Source: Sporosarcina aquimarina
GTDB taxonomy: Bacteria > Bacillota > Bacilli > Bacillales_A > Planococcaceae
DNA: 64,000 bases
Direction of reading: 5' to 3'
Assembly (NCBI RefSeq): GCF_023715615.1
Contig: NZ_JAMBOM010000005.1
Span: 120,078-184,077 of the forward strand
Positions 9,098-17,064 of the stretch are shown here, one piece after another; positions within the stretch are counted from its first letter, which is position 1, and every line of letters starts with the position of its first letter. The notes under the pieces were generated by a model, which was not told the origin of the DNA, made no database searches, and worked only from the letters and a program-made list of their open reading frames with translations. The position numbers were made by a program, and so were the translations under genes.

Positions 9098-10090
9098 CTA
9101 CCATAGACTAGTCTCATTCACTTTCTTTGCAATTTGGTTTACCATGATAAGCATGATGAAGTTGATAATTGAATTAAATAGACCAACCGCTGCTGAGAAG
9201 CTATATTGAGCTTCCAAAATACCGCTACGGTAAACAAATGTAGAAATTACATCTGAGGTCGACATGTTTAATGAGTTTTGCATAAGGTATACTTTTTCAA
9301 AACCAACCGCCATAACCGACCCTGCATTCAAGATGAATAAAATTACGATGGTAGGCATGATTGCCGGTAAATTGATATGGAATATTCGTTGCAACCTAGA
9401 TGCCCCATCAATCATTGCTGCTTCATGTTGGGCAGGATCGACTGCCGCTAGTGCTGCGATATAGATAATAGAGCTCCATCCCATTGTCTGCCATACGTCC
9501 GAAAACACGTATAAACTCTTGAACCATCCCGGTTCGGAAATGAAGTCAATCGGAGTTCCTCCGAAAATTTGTATGACATTGTTGACTAAACCATCTGTTT
9601 TCAAGAACAGAAGGAGCATACCTACTACTACAACTGTAGAAAGGAAGTGAGGTGCATATATGATCGTTTGCACGAACTTTTTATAGCGCAAGCTTTTTAC
9701 CTCATTTAATAGCAAAGCTAGAATTATTGGGATAGGGAACGAGACAACTAATGTAAATACTCCTATTCCCACCGTATTTTTAATAAGTCGCCAGAAGTAG
9801 TAACTGTCAAAGAATCGTTCAAAATGCTTCAGTCCTACCCACGGACTTCCGATTATTCCTTTTGAGGCAATGAAATCTTTGAATGCAATTTGCAAGCCGT
9901 ACAAAGGAAAATAGTGAAATATTATGAAGTACAAAATGACAGGAGAAATTAGTACATATAGCTGCCAGTTCTTCGTGACAGATTTTCGCCATCTTGCACG
10001 TGCCTTCTTTTTTGTTTCCCGACGATATTGTCGTTTATTCACTTTGTCAATAACTTCAAATTTCTCAGTAGCTTCACTGACATTCGCCAT
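9098..10090 (-). CDS. Carbohydrate ABC transporter permease (LplB/YtcO type)
   Basis: The 330-residue permease has a basic cytoplasmic N-terminus of about 40 residues, six membrane segments and the EAA coupling loop HEAAMIDGASRLQRIFHINLPAIMPT (about 222-247). The segment FHYFPLYGLQIAFKDF after the first membrane helix is typical of LplB proteins. It pairs with the YtcP-like permease to form the membrane channel. Ribosome binding site GGGGTG. It follows the oxidoreductase gene by 27 bp on the same strand. Confidence 0.88.
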   Translation of the reverse strand: MANVSEATEKFEVIDKVNKRQYRRETKKKARARWRKSVTKNWQLYVLISPVILYFIIFHYFPLYGLQIAFKDFIASKGIIGSPWVGLKHFERFFDSYYFWRLIKNTVGIGVFTLVVSFPIPIILALLLNEVKSLRYKKFVQTIIYAPHFLSTVVVVGMLLLFLKTDGLVNNVIQIFGGTPIDFISEPGWFKSLYVFSDVWQTMGWSSIIYIAALAAVDPAQHEAAMIDGASRLQRIFHINLPAIMPTIVILFILNAGSVMAVGFEKVYLMQNSLNMSTSDVISTFVYRSGILEAQYSFSAAVGLFNSIINFIMLIMVNQIAKKVNETSLW

Positions 10091-10117
10091 GCAAACACCC
10101 CTTTCTTACTACCGTTG

Positions 10118-11269
10118 TCAGTTTTTAATCAGACTTGAGGTTTGCGAAATCTCTACTACACCGCCTCCTGTCCTAATTGACTCGGTTGCTGCACAACCAA
10201 CTGCAACACTCATTCTTCCAGCCAACGGTGATGTTAATGGTTGTTTGCCTCGAAGTACGAGTTCTACGAAATCTTGAGCGATTTTAGGATCTGCTCCTCC
10301 GTGGCTTCCTTCTTCTGGTTTCATGTCATATGTGACATCACTGTACTCATTCCATGTATTTGTCTTCCGTGTCTTCAAATATACTTTTCCATTTACTTCA
10401 TCGTTTTCAATTCGACCTTTCGTTCCTATAAACGTATAATTCCGCTCATAATCTGGTGTGAAATGGCACTGTAGATACGATGCTTTCACCCCGCCCTCTA
10501 GCTCCATGATGAGCATATTGTTATCTTCAACGTCTACTTCTTTACGGAATGCACATTCTGTAAACGTATGAGGCACATACTCAGGACACGTGTCTTTCAA
10601 CGAACATTCCGGACATGTCAAATCATTTGGCATATCGCCACCGAAGTAATCCAATCCACCGATTGCAGATACTTTCTTAGTGTATTTGCCTGATATCCAA
10701 TGGATTACATCCAGATCATGTGAACCTTTCTGTAAAAGGAGGGATGTTGTGTTATCACTTTTTGCGTGCCAATCGTGATAATAGAAATATCCACCAAAGC
10801 CAACAAAGTGACGTACCCATACTGTTTTCAGTTCTCCAATCGCCCCTGAATCGATTAATCCTTTCATGGTTTGATACATGCTCATATAGCGCATATTAAA
10901 ACCAACCATCAATTGTTTGCCCGATTTTTCCCAAGCTTCAATAATCCGGTCGCACCCTTCGACTGTTATTGCAAGCGGTTTTTCGGAGTAAACATGTTTC
11001 CCAGCTTCTAGTGCTGCAATAACATGTTCTTCATGTAAATAGTCTGGAGACAGTACCGCAATTGCATCGATATCCTCTCTAACTAGCAACTCTTTGTAAT
11101 CATTTGTCATGAAAATCTGTGAACCTAATTGTTCTTGGAATTTCTGTTGACGCTTTTCATCTAAATCTGCCAATGCAACAATTTCTGACTCCCCTTCAGG
11201 CTTATGCCAATAGAGAGCTAACCCTCCTCTTAATCCTGCACCTATGACACCGATTCTCAACTTTTCCAT
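10118..11269 (-). CDS. Gfo/Idh/MocA-family NAD(P)-dependent oxidoreductase with a four-cysteine insert
   Basis: This 383-residue protein has an N-terminal Rossmann fold (GVIGAGLRGG, residues 7-16), the EKP motif (96-98) with the usual active-site lysine, and GSHDLDVIHW (182-191) with the conserved catalytic histidines. It is expected to oxidise or reduce a sugar, or to act by redox-assisted glycoside cleavage as GH109/GH4-type enzymes do. Cysteines at 219, 222, 228 and 239 form a compact CxxC-x5-C-x10-C cluster suited to binding zinc or an Fe-S centre. It is the first gene of the importer operon, behind an AGGAAAACGTTTTCCC operator. Substrate not determined; GH109-like alpha-N-acetylgalactosaminidase activity is only a possibility. 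Confidence 0.8.
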   Translation of the reverse strand: MEKLRIGVIGAGLRGGLALYWHKPEGESEIVALADLDEKRQQKFQEQLGSQIFMTNDYKELLVREDIDAIAVLSPDYLHEEHVIAALEAGKHVYSEKPLAITVEGCDRIIEAWEKSGKQLMVGFNMRYMSMYQTMKGLIDSGAIGELKTVWVRHFVGFGGYFYYHDWHAKSDNTTSLLLQKGSHDLDVIHWISGKYTKKVSAIGGLDYFGGDMPNDLTCPECSLKDTCPEYVPHTFTECAFRKEVDVEDNNMLIMELEGGVKASYLQCHFTPDYERNYTFIGTKGRIENDEVNGKVYLKTRKTNTWNEYSDVTYDMKPEEGSHGGADPKIAQDFVELVLRGKQPLTSPLAGRMSVAVGCAATESIRTGGGVVEISQTSSLIKN

Positions 11270-11324
11270 ATCTGCACCCCACTTTTAATATGTATTACTA
11301 ATCGTTTGGACTTTTCCCTTTTTC

Positions 11325-11340
11325 GGGAAAACGTTTTCCT
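11325..11340. promoter_or_regulatory. LacI-type operator upstream of the importer operon
   Basis: GGGAAAACGTTTTCCT contains a perfect 14-bp palindrome centred on CG, the hallmark of LacI/GalR-family operators. It lies between the LacI gene and the first gene of the oxidoreductase-importer operon, and the regulator is encoded immediately upstream. It lacks the TG start of a standard cre site, so the local LacI protein is the better candidate. Confidence 0.6.
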
Positions 11341-11369
11341 TAAGGATTCATCTTAACCATTTTTCTTTT

Positions 11370-12392
11370 TCATGTAGATTGACGAATCAATAATGTCGAA
11401 GGTAATAATGTTTTTAGTTCTAGTTGTAATTCATCTTTAATCTTATTCAATAAGGTTTTCGCTGCCACAGCTCCCATTTCATACTGGGGAATTGAAATCG
11501 TCGTTAATGCTGGTACCACATATTGCGCCATTTCATTATTGTCAATTCCAACGAATGCTATGTCTTCCGGAATTTTCAGACCCAATTCATGTGCAGCTCT
11601 CATTCCAGCAATTGCTAACAAATCACTCGCACAGAGTATTCCAGAAGGTCTATCATGTTCTGATCGATTTAATAAGCTTTTTGTTTTTGTATACGCTTGA
11701 TTCATACACCATCCTGAATCAATGACATAATCCTTGTTCAATTTCAATCCGAATTCAGATAACGCTTTCCTATAACCTCGAAATCTTTTTTCACTCTTTA
11801 ACTCTCCGTTTATTTCACCTCCTATAAAACCGATCTGACAATGTCCTTTTTCAACAAGGTGTTGCATTCCTTTATAGACAGCTTCTTCCCGATCATAGTC
11901 AACGGTCGAGATTGAGTGATCGCTGTAGTTGAAATCCACTCCAACTACAGGAACCAATTTCTTTAGTTCTTGAAGTATACCCTCTTCAACAGCATCGACC
12001 AGTAGAACTCCTTCCACTTCTTTCTCACGGATGATGCGATGGAAGACTGCTTCATCTTTTAAATCTGAGTGAGTCAGCAATTCTAATGTGTAGCCTTCTT
12101 TTGCAAAGGTTTCGCTAATACCTTTAAAAATTTTTGAAAAATAAGGATTATCATCTGCGAGTCCTGGACTTGCCAACCATGCTATTCTCTTTGTTCGCTT
12201 CACCCTAACTTTTGTAGCATTTACCAATTGGCGCGCATGCTCATTTGGCGTGTAACCTAACTCTTTAACCGCTAGCCATACTTTTTTCTTAATGTCTGCA
12301 TTCACATTCCTGGAGGGATCATCTTTGATTACTCTTGAAACTGTCGTCACCGATACACCTACGTGTTCTGCAATATCTTTTAATCTCACCAC
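11370..12392 (-). CDS. LacI-family transcriptional regulator
   Basis: A 340-residue regulator: helix-turn-helix at the very N-terminus (RLKDIAEHVGVSVTTVSRVI), hinge NEHARQLVN, then a periplasmic-binding-protein-like effector domain (about 60-340) with GVLLVD, VGVDF, GFIGG and FVGIDN landmarks. I choose GTG 12392, which has AAAAGGGG seven nt upstream. ATGs at 12425 and 12410 would add residues not found in the family and overlap a cre-like site. Probably represses the downstream importer operon through the palindrome at 11325; the inducer is unknown. Confidence 0.88.
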   Translation of the reverse strand: MVRLKDIAEHVGVSVTTVSRVIKDDPSRNVNADIKKKVWLAVKELGYTPNEHARQLVNATKVRVKRTKRIAWLASPGLADDNPYFSKIFKGISETFAKEGYTLELLTHSDLKDEAVFHRIIREKEVEGVLLVDAVEEGILQELKKLVPVVGVDFNYSDHSISTVDYDREEAVYKGMQHLVEKGHCQIGFIGGEINGELKSEKRFRGYRKALSEFGLKLNKDYVIDSGWCMNQAYTKTKSLLNRSEHDRPSGILCASDLLAIAGMRAAHELGLKIPEDIAFVGIDNNEMAQYVVPALTTISIPQYEMGAVAAKTLLNKIKDELQLELKTLLPSTLLIRQST

Positions 12393-12410
12393 TATATTTC
12401 CCCTTTTCAT

Positions 12411-12424
12411 AGAAACCGCTTTCA
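12411..12424 (-). promoter_or_regulatory. cre-like / LacI operator upstream of the LacI gene
   Basis: On the minus strand this reads TGAAAGCGGTTTCT, matching the CcpA cre consensus (TGNAANCGNNNNCN), 19-32 bp before the chosen start. It would allow catabolite repression or autoregulation. CcpA and the local LacI protein cannot be distinguished from sequence. Confidence 0.55.
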
Positions 12425-12522
12425 TTCAATAGTATTTGAGCTTTCAAACGATTACAAGAAGAGAAAATAACAATAAGATACCCTAGAGACATTTACACAA
12501 CTCAAGACATCGTGTTGTTAGG

Positions 12523-12534
12523 TTGTAGGTACAA
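12523..12534. promoter_or_regulatory. Putative GntR/UTRA operator, copy 2
   Basis: TTGT-AGGT-ACAA is embedded in a 17-bp string that matches the site at 3761-3777 except for one base. It sits about 130 bp upstream of the lacI start, so the GntR regulator of the same cluster might also control the regulator/importer end. Inference from repetition only. Confidence 0.4.
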
Positions 12535-12833
12535 GTTAATTTAAATAAAAAACGTTCTGACTAGTCAGAACATTAATATACTCAAAATTATATAGTTCAA
12601 AATATAAGATGTCAACATGATTTTTTTGAAATTCGGAGAATAATTTTTCATATTCATTCAACATATTCCTTCTGGATTTTAACTGTCATCACTTTTATGG
12701 ATACTCTGTCTTCAAACAAGATAATTGAGGTCTGCACCAATAACCTCTATCATATAAGGAATGTCAGGTCCGGATTTCATTTAAAAATGCATGGTAGGAT
12801 TTGCTACACAAAAAATGAGGTGATGAAAAGCTA

Positions 12834-14255
12834 ATGGTCAATTCACAAGCACTGGGTAATTCCCAGACGTTCGATTTAAAAAAGAATATTCCACTTCTTG
12901 CTGTATTATTGTCTGGGGCGTTCATTACTATTCTGAACCAGACGCTTCTAGCGACTGCACTCCCTCCGATTATGAAAGATCTCAATATTAGCCAAAGTAC
13001 CGTTCAGTGGCTACAGTCGATTTTCATGCTCGTCAATGGAATCATGATTCCAATCACTGCTTTCCTAATTGGAAAATTTACTACACGCAAGTTGTTCCTA
13101 ACTGCTATGGGCACCTTTGCCATTGGTACACTCATTGCTGCATTTTCCCCTAATTTTACCTTCTTGTTAGTTGGTCGTGTTTTACAAGGGGCCGGAGCCG
13201 GAATCATGATGCCGCTCTTGCAAACAATCATGTTTCTCATCTTCCCGGTTTCACAGCGAGGAAAAGCGATGGGAATGTTTGGTCTCGTCATTGCATTTGC
13301 ACCCGCTATTGGACCAAGTTTGTCCGGCTATCTCGTTGATAACTTCCCATGGCGCAGTGTCTTCTATGTCGTCTTACCAATTGCCGCTGTCATAATTATT
13401 GCCGCGTATTTCTTACTTAAGAATATTACGGAACAAACAAATCCAAGAATGGACTACATGTCTATTGTCCTTTCCACTTTCGGATTTGGTGGACTGTTGT
13501 ATGGTTTCAGTGTGGCAGGTAACTTAGGTTGGCTGAGTCCAAATGTAGTTATTTCACTAGTAGTTGGTGCGGTTACTCTCTTCTTGTTCATCAACAGACA
13601 GTTGAAACTTGAAGAACCGATCCTTGAATTCCGAGTGTTTAAATATGGTGTCTTTTCGCTAGCAACAGGACTTGGAATGATCGTGTTTGCATCGATGATT
13701 GCAACAACCGTTATTCTGCCGCTCTTCATGCAGAACTTACTTGGGTTCAACGCGTTGCATTCAGGGCTCATGCTCTTGCCCGGTGCAATTGTTATGGGTG
13801 TCATGAATCCTGTTACAGGTACGCTGTTCGATAAATACGGAGCCAAATGGCTACTGCGTACTGGTTTTGCCATTTTGACGGTCACGACGTTCTTTTTTGC
13901 GAACTTGTCGCAAGATACGACGTTTACGTATTTGGCGGTCTTGAACGCAATCCGAATGGTCGGTATCGCCATGGTCATGATGCCATCCACGACGCTCGGT
14001 TTGAATCAGCTACCGCATCACCTGATTTCCCATGGTACTGCCATGAATAACACCTTTCGTCAGATTTCAGGCGCTGTCGGAACTGCGGTACTCGTAACGA
14101 TTACCATCACTACGGCTAGCGGAAGTTCGATTGAAGGTGCTATCCATGGCGTCAATGTCGCATTCTTGGTGGCGGGCTGTATTGCAGCGTTCGGACTGTT
14201 GCTATCGTTTGCTATCCGTGATCCGAAATCGAAAAAACAATCGCTGGATGCGTAA
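12834..14255 (+). CDS. DHA2-family (EmrB/QacA, LmrB-like) MFS drug exporter
   Basis: The 473-residue protein has about 14 hydrophobic segments, the layout of DHA2 proton-driven drug exporters. Landmarks are motif A-like GKFTTRKLFLTAM (about 78-90), LLVGRVLQGAGAGIMMPL (about 113-130) and the exporter motif C region FAPAIGPSLSGYLVD (about 153-167). It should sit in the cytoplasmic membrane and export lipophilic compounds. The ATG has GAGGTGATG upstream at a slightly long spacing. The gene is isolated between divergent lacI and convergent GNAT genes and ends in a strong terminator. Substrate unknown. Confidence 0.88.
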   Translation: MVNSQALGNSQTFDLKKNIPLLAVLLSGAFITILNQTLLATALPPIMKDLNISQSTVQWLQSIFMLVNGIMIPITAFLIGKFTTRKLFLTAMGTFAIGTLIAAFSPNFTFLLVGRVLQGAGAGIMMPLLQTIMFLIFPVSQRGKAMGMFGLVIAFAPAIGPSLSGYLVDNFPWRSVFYVVLPIAAVIIIAAYFLLKNITEQTNPRMDYMSIVLSTFGFGGLLYGFSVAGNLGWLSPNVVISLVVGAVTLFLFINRQLKLEEPILEFRVFKYGVFSLATGLGMIVFASMIATTVILPLFMQNLLGFNALHSGLMLLPGAIVMGVMNPVTGTLFDKYGAKWLLRTGFAILTVTTFFFANLSQDTTFTYLAVLNAIRMVGIAMVMMPSTTLGLNQLPHHLISHGTAMNNTFRQISGAVGTAVLVTITITTASGSSIEGAIHGVNVAFLVAGCIAAFGLLLSFAIRDPKSKKQSLDA

Positions 14256-14270
14256 TTATATGTTAAAAAA

Positions 14271-14297
14271 TCTCCCACTTCAGTTGAAAGTGGGAGA
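14271..14297. terminator. Bidirectional terminator between the exporter and GNAT genes
   Basis: Perfect 10-bp arms TCTCCCACTT / AAGTGGGAGA with a 7-nt loop. An A-run lies on the left and a T-rich stretch on the right, so it can serve both convergent genes. Confidence 0.85.
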
Positions 14298-14307
14298 TTC
14301 TTTGATT

Positions 14308-14838
14308 TTATAAGAAAAGTGCCATGGACAAGCTATCGTAGTACTGCTCGCCATCATATGAGTCTTTGCAGAAAACCCCTTCCCGCTCAAATCCAAGTTT
14401 TTCATAAAGTGCGATGGCACGCTCGTTATCAGCTCGTGTGATAAGCGTAATTTTTTCTGTTTGTCCATTATTTTTTGACCAGTCAATTAGTGCATTCATC
14501 AGCACACGGCCACGTCCTTTTCCTGCGTGCGACTGGGAAATGACAATCCCAAGTGTTCCCACGTGAAGGAACCTGTGTTTCGTACTAGAATCAATCGTAC
14601 CGATTCCGACAATCTCCTCCCCTTCCAACATGAGCAGCATACAGTTTCCACCGGATCCTTTCATATGTTCTATGGAGTGCGCCACTTCCTCTGCAGACTG
14701 TGGGTATTCATTCCGACCAAAAGACAGATAATCCGTCTCCCCACCGACTACATTATAAAAATTAACAATACGCGCAGCATCTGTAGGCTGTGCATTACGA
14801 ATTACACTATTTACTGCGGACTGTGTTTGATCTGACAT
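14308..14838 (-). CDS. GNAT-family N-acetyltransferase
   Basis: A 176-residue GNAT protein with the acetyl-CoA-binding segment LGIVISQSHAGKGRGRVLMNALIDWSK (about 91-117, R/Q-x-x-G-x-G/A type) and the C-terminal ARDNERAIALYEKLGFEREG-like motif. The start is taken as ATG 14838, with AGAAGGAA six nt upstream; the ATG two codons earlier is too near that site. Possible substrates are amino acids, peptides or small amines. It is monocistronic and convergent with the exporter. Confidence 0.82.
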   Translation of the reverse strand: MSDQTQSAVNSVIRNAQPTDAARIVNFYNVVGGETDYLSFGRNEYPQSAEEVAHSIEHMKGSGGNCMLLMLEGEEIVGIGTIDSSTKHRFLHVGTLGIVISQSHAGKGRGRVLMNALIDWSKNNGQTEKITLITRADNERAIALYEKLGFEREGVFCKDSYDGEQYYDSLSMALFL

Positions 14839-15123
14839 AACCATTTCCTTCTTTCTATTTTATTAAGTTACCCCTGGAACACTCTCACTTTTACGGCTTT
14901 CAATGCCACCTTATTTTAAGGGTGTTTTCATGGTGGATTGTAAACTTTCAGAAAGTCCAAGGAAATTCTCTTTTAATATCCTCACATGGACTCCACCATC
15001 TTACTAGTATACCGTAACTATCTTTTTTTGCTTTGCTTTTCAAGAGTGATTCACCTCGACACAAAACGTTCAGCAATCACATGTCCGTTCGGTGGTAGAC
15101 TGAAAAGTAAGGAGTGGATCATT

Positions 15124-16224
15124 GTGCATGAACAGAGCGAAGAACTTTTCACGAAAGCTACCGATTTCATCGAAAGGTGTTATGGGGAATTAGGACTTCC
15201 TACGGATCAGCAACAAAAGCGACTGCAAGACATTAAAAACGAAATTAAGGTAAGCGGCACCTACACACACACCCCTTCAGAACTGACACATGGGGCGAAA
15301 ATGGCATGGCGCAACAGTAACCGTTGCATCGGTCGGCTGCTCTGGGAAACACTTGAAGTGTTCGATAGACGAGACCTAACATCATCGGATGAAGCATTTG
15401 ATGCACTACTGGACCATATACGCTTCGCAACGAATGATGGTGATATCCGATCGACTATTACCGTCTTCCCGCCACGTAAACAAGGGCGAGATCCGCTTCG
15501 AATCTGGAATCACCAGCTGATTCGGTATGCAGGTTATGAAATCGACGGGAACGTTGTGGGGGATTCCGCGAATCGTGCCATGACAAAAACGTGCGAGTCT
15601 CTCGGTTGGCAAGGAGCTCTCACTTCGTATGATATCCTACCACTCATTATCCAAGAAGACGGACACTCTCCGAAATTGTACAAGTTACCGGATGGCTTAG
15701 TAAAAGAAGTTCCAATCAGCCACCCGGAAATCCCGGGCGTCGAGACGCTTGGCATCAAATGGCATGCAGTACCAATTATTTCTGACATGAGGCTTGAAAT
15801 TGGAGGCATTGACTATCCAATGGCGCCTTTCAACGGCTGGTACATGGGAACTGAAATCGGCGCGCGAAATCTTGCGGACGAAGACCGGTACAACCTACTA
15901 CCAGAGATAGCGAAACAGATGGGACTTGCCACAAACTCGAATCGCTCACTCTGGATTGACAAAGCACTTGTGGAACTGAACATCGCCGTCCTGCATTCTT
16001 TTCATCAGTCTGGCGTTACACTCATCGACCATCACACAGCAGCCAAACAATTTAAAGCGTTTGAGAAAAAAGAGAAGAGTGCAGGACGCCCTGTCACCGG
16101 TAACTGGACTTGGCTCATTCCTCCGGTCTCTCCTGCTACGACGCATATTTTCCATAAGCCGTACCGAAATGATATCGTGACACCGAACTTCTTTCATCAG
16201 ATAAGTCCACTGGACGAAGAATAG
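15124..16224 (+). CDS. nos: Bacterial nitric oxide synthase, oxygenase domain only
   Basis: The 366-residue protein matches Bacillus-type NOS. The heme-thiolate region is WRNSNRCIGRLLW (proximal Cys in RCIG), the substrate-binding part is FNGWYMGTEIGARNL with the arginine-binding Glu, and the pterin/dimer region runs from DHHTAAKQF to GNWTWLIPPVSPATTHIFH. It makes nitric oxide from arginine and depends on an unrelated reductase, since no reductase domain is attached. I start at GTG 15124, with TAAGGAG nine nt upstream, which gives the family's usual length. An ATG at 14986 would add 46 atypical residues. In Bacillus NOS protects against oxidative stress and antibiotics. Confidence 0.95.
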   Translation: MHEQSEELFTKATDFIERCYGELGLPTDQQQKRLQDIKNEIKVSGTYTHTPSELTHGAKMAWRNSNRCIGRLLWETLEVFDRRDLTSSDEAFDALLDHIRFATNDGDIRSTITVFPPRKQGRDPLRIWNHQLIRYAGYEIDGNVVGDSANRAMTKTCESLGWQGALTSYDILPLIIQEDGHSPKLYKLPDGLVKEVPISHPEIPGVETLGIKWHAVPIISDMRLEIGGIDYPMAPFNGWYMGTEIGARNLADEDRYNLLPEIAKQMGLATNSNRSLWIDKALVELNIAVLHSFHQSGVTLIDHHTAAKQFKAFEKKEKSAGRPVTGNWTWLIPPVSPATTHIFHKPYRNDIVTPNFFHQISPLDEE

Positions 16225-16240
16225 AGACTCCGTTTTTCAG

Positions 16241-16275
16241 CACCTGTGCACCATTCGTTTGTGCACAGGTGTTTT
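16241..16275 (+). terminator. Terminator of nos
   Basis: Arms CACCTGTGCA / TGCACAGGTG followed by TTTTA, 17 bp after the nos stop codon. Confidence 0.85.
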
Positions 16276-16361
16276 ATCATCACATATCCACTTCACCTAA
16301 ATCTTTCGTAACGGATCCCCATTCCCCTAAATCGGTACGCCCAACTCCATTGCTTCTCTAT

Positions 16362-16402
16362 TAAAAAATACTAAGCCGCCGAATGAGTCGGCTGCTTAGT
16401 AT
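16362..16402 (-). terminator. Terminator of the PTS operon
   Basis: On the minus strand an imperfect stem (TACTAAGCAGCCGAC / GGCGGCTTAGTA) is followed by TTTTTTAA, 23 bp after the IIB stop codon. Confidence 0.8.
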
Positions 16403-16424
16403 AATAAGTACACAATTTCTTATA

Positions 16425-16727
16425 TTACCCTTTTAACTCGATTGCCTGGTCTAACACTTTGTCACCTTTCATCATTCCGTATGCTAACTGATTGATGATG
16501 TCTACCTTTATACCTTGAGGTTCCAATTGTTGTTTTATTTTCTTTTCTAGGTATCTTACTTGTGGACCAATCAGGACTACATCCAGGTTTTCCAAGTTAT
16601 TTTTCAATTGAGATTCAGCAACTGCACTGATCTCTACATCTAAGTTCCTTGCTTCTGCTGAATCTCTCATCTTCTTCACTAACATAGAAGTCGACATTCC
16701 CGCAGAACAAACTAGAATGATTTTCAT
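16425..16727 (-). CDS. chbB: PTS Lac-family IIB component (cellobiose/chitobiose type)
   Basis: A 100-residue IIB protein. The phosphocysteine is Cys7 in ILVCSAGMSTSML, the P-loop of the Lac family. It accepts phosphate from IIA and passes it to the incoming sugar at IIC. The ATG overlaps the IIA stop by 4 bp. Length and motif are typical of CelA/ChbB/LicB. Gene symbol reflects the inferred chitobiose context and is not certain. Confidence 0.87.
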   Translation of the reverse strand: MKIILVCSAGMSTSMLVKKMRDSAEARNLDVEISAVAESQLKNNLENLDVVLIGPQVRYLEKKIKQQLEPQGIKVDIINQLAYGMMKGDKVLDQAIELKG

Positions 16728-17062
16728 CTTTTCCCCTCCTCAATCCTCTGCATCCGTTCGTACATCTCGATCATCTCATTCGCCAACTCTTTAACCGTCA
16801 TCGCTGTCATCAGATGATCTTGAGCATGCACTAATATGACTGTCACGGGATTTTCAACACCGTTTGCTTCAGCTTGCAAGAGCTTCGTTTGGTGATGATG
16901 AGCTTCCGTGAATTCTTTATCTGCTTCTTCAATCTTTTTTCGAGCCTCTTCAAATTCATAGGATTTCGCATGGGCAATGGCTTCCATTGCACTGGATCTA
17001 GCATTCCCTGCGTGTAAAATAATTGTAAAAGATAGCATTTGAATTTCTTCTATCGTGTGCAT
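16724..17062 (-). CDS. chbA: PTS Lac-family IIA component
   Basis: The 112-residue helical IIA protein is phosphorylated by HPr on the conserved histidine of VHAQDHLM (about 79-86). It forms a trimeric helical bundle in this family. It follows the IIC gene by only 2 bp and overlaps the IIB gene. The order of transcription is GH4, IIC, IIA, IIB, so all components of one transporter are present. Confidence 0.87.
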   Translation of the reverse strand: MHTIEEIQMLSFTIILHAGNARSSAMEAIAHAKSYEFEEARKKIEEADKEFTEAHHHQTKLLQAEANGVENPVTVILVHAQDHLMTAMTVKELANEMIEMYERMQRIEEGKR

Positions 17063-17064
17063 TC

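Larger units (their letters stand above)
12393..12833. other. Intergenic region between lacI (left) and the DHA2 exporter (right)
   Basis: No gene is seen. The AT-rich region holds the cre-like site (12411-12424), a second TTGT-N4-ACAA repeat (12523-12534), and a perfect dyad GTTCTGACTAGTCAGAAC (12554-12571) followed on the minus strand by six T residues, a terminator-like hairpin inside the presumed lacI leader. The right part carries the exporter's ribosome binding site (GAGGTG). Confidence 0.5.

Noticed and set aside
10118..11269. GH109 alpha-N-acetylgalactosaminidase identity for the Gfo/Idh protein
   Set aside because: Attractive in a GalNAc locus, but the protein is shorter than typical GH109 enzymes and has no export signal. 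I saw no diagnostic motif, so it is kept only as a possibility.
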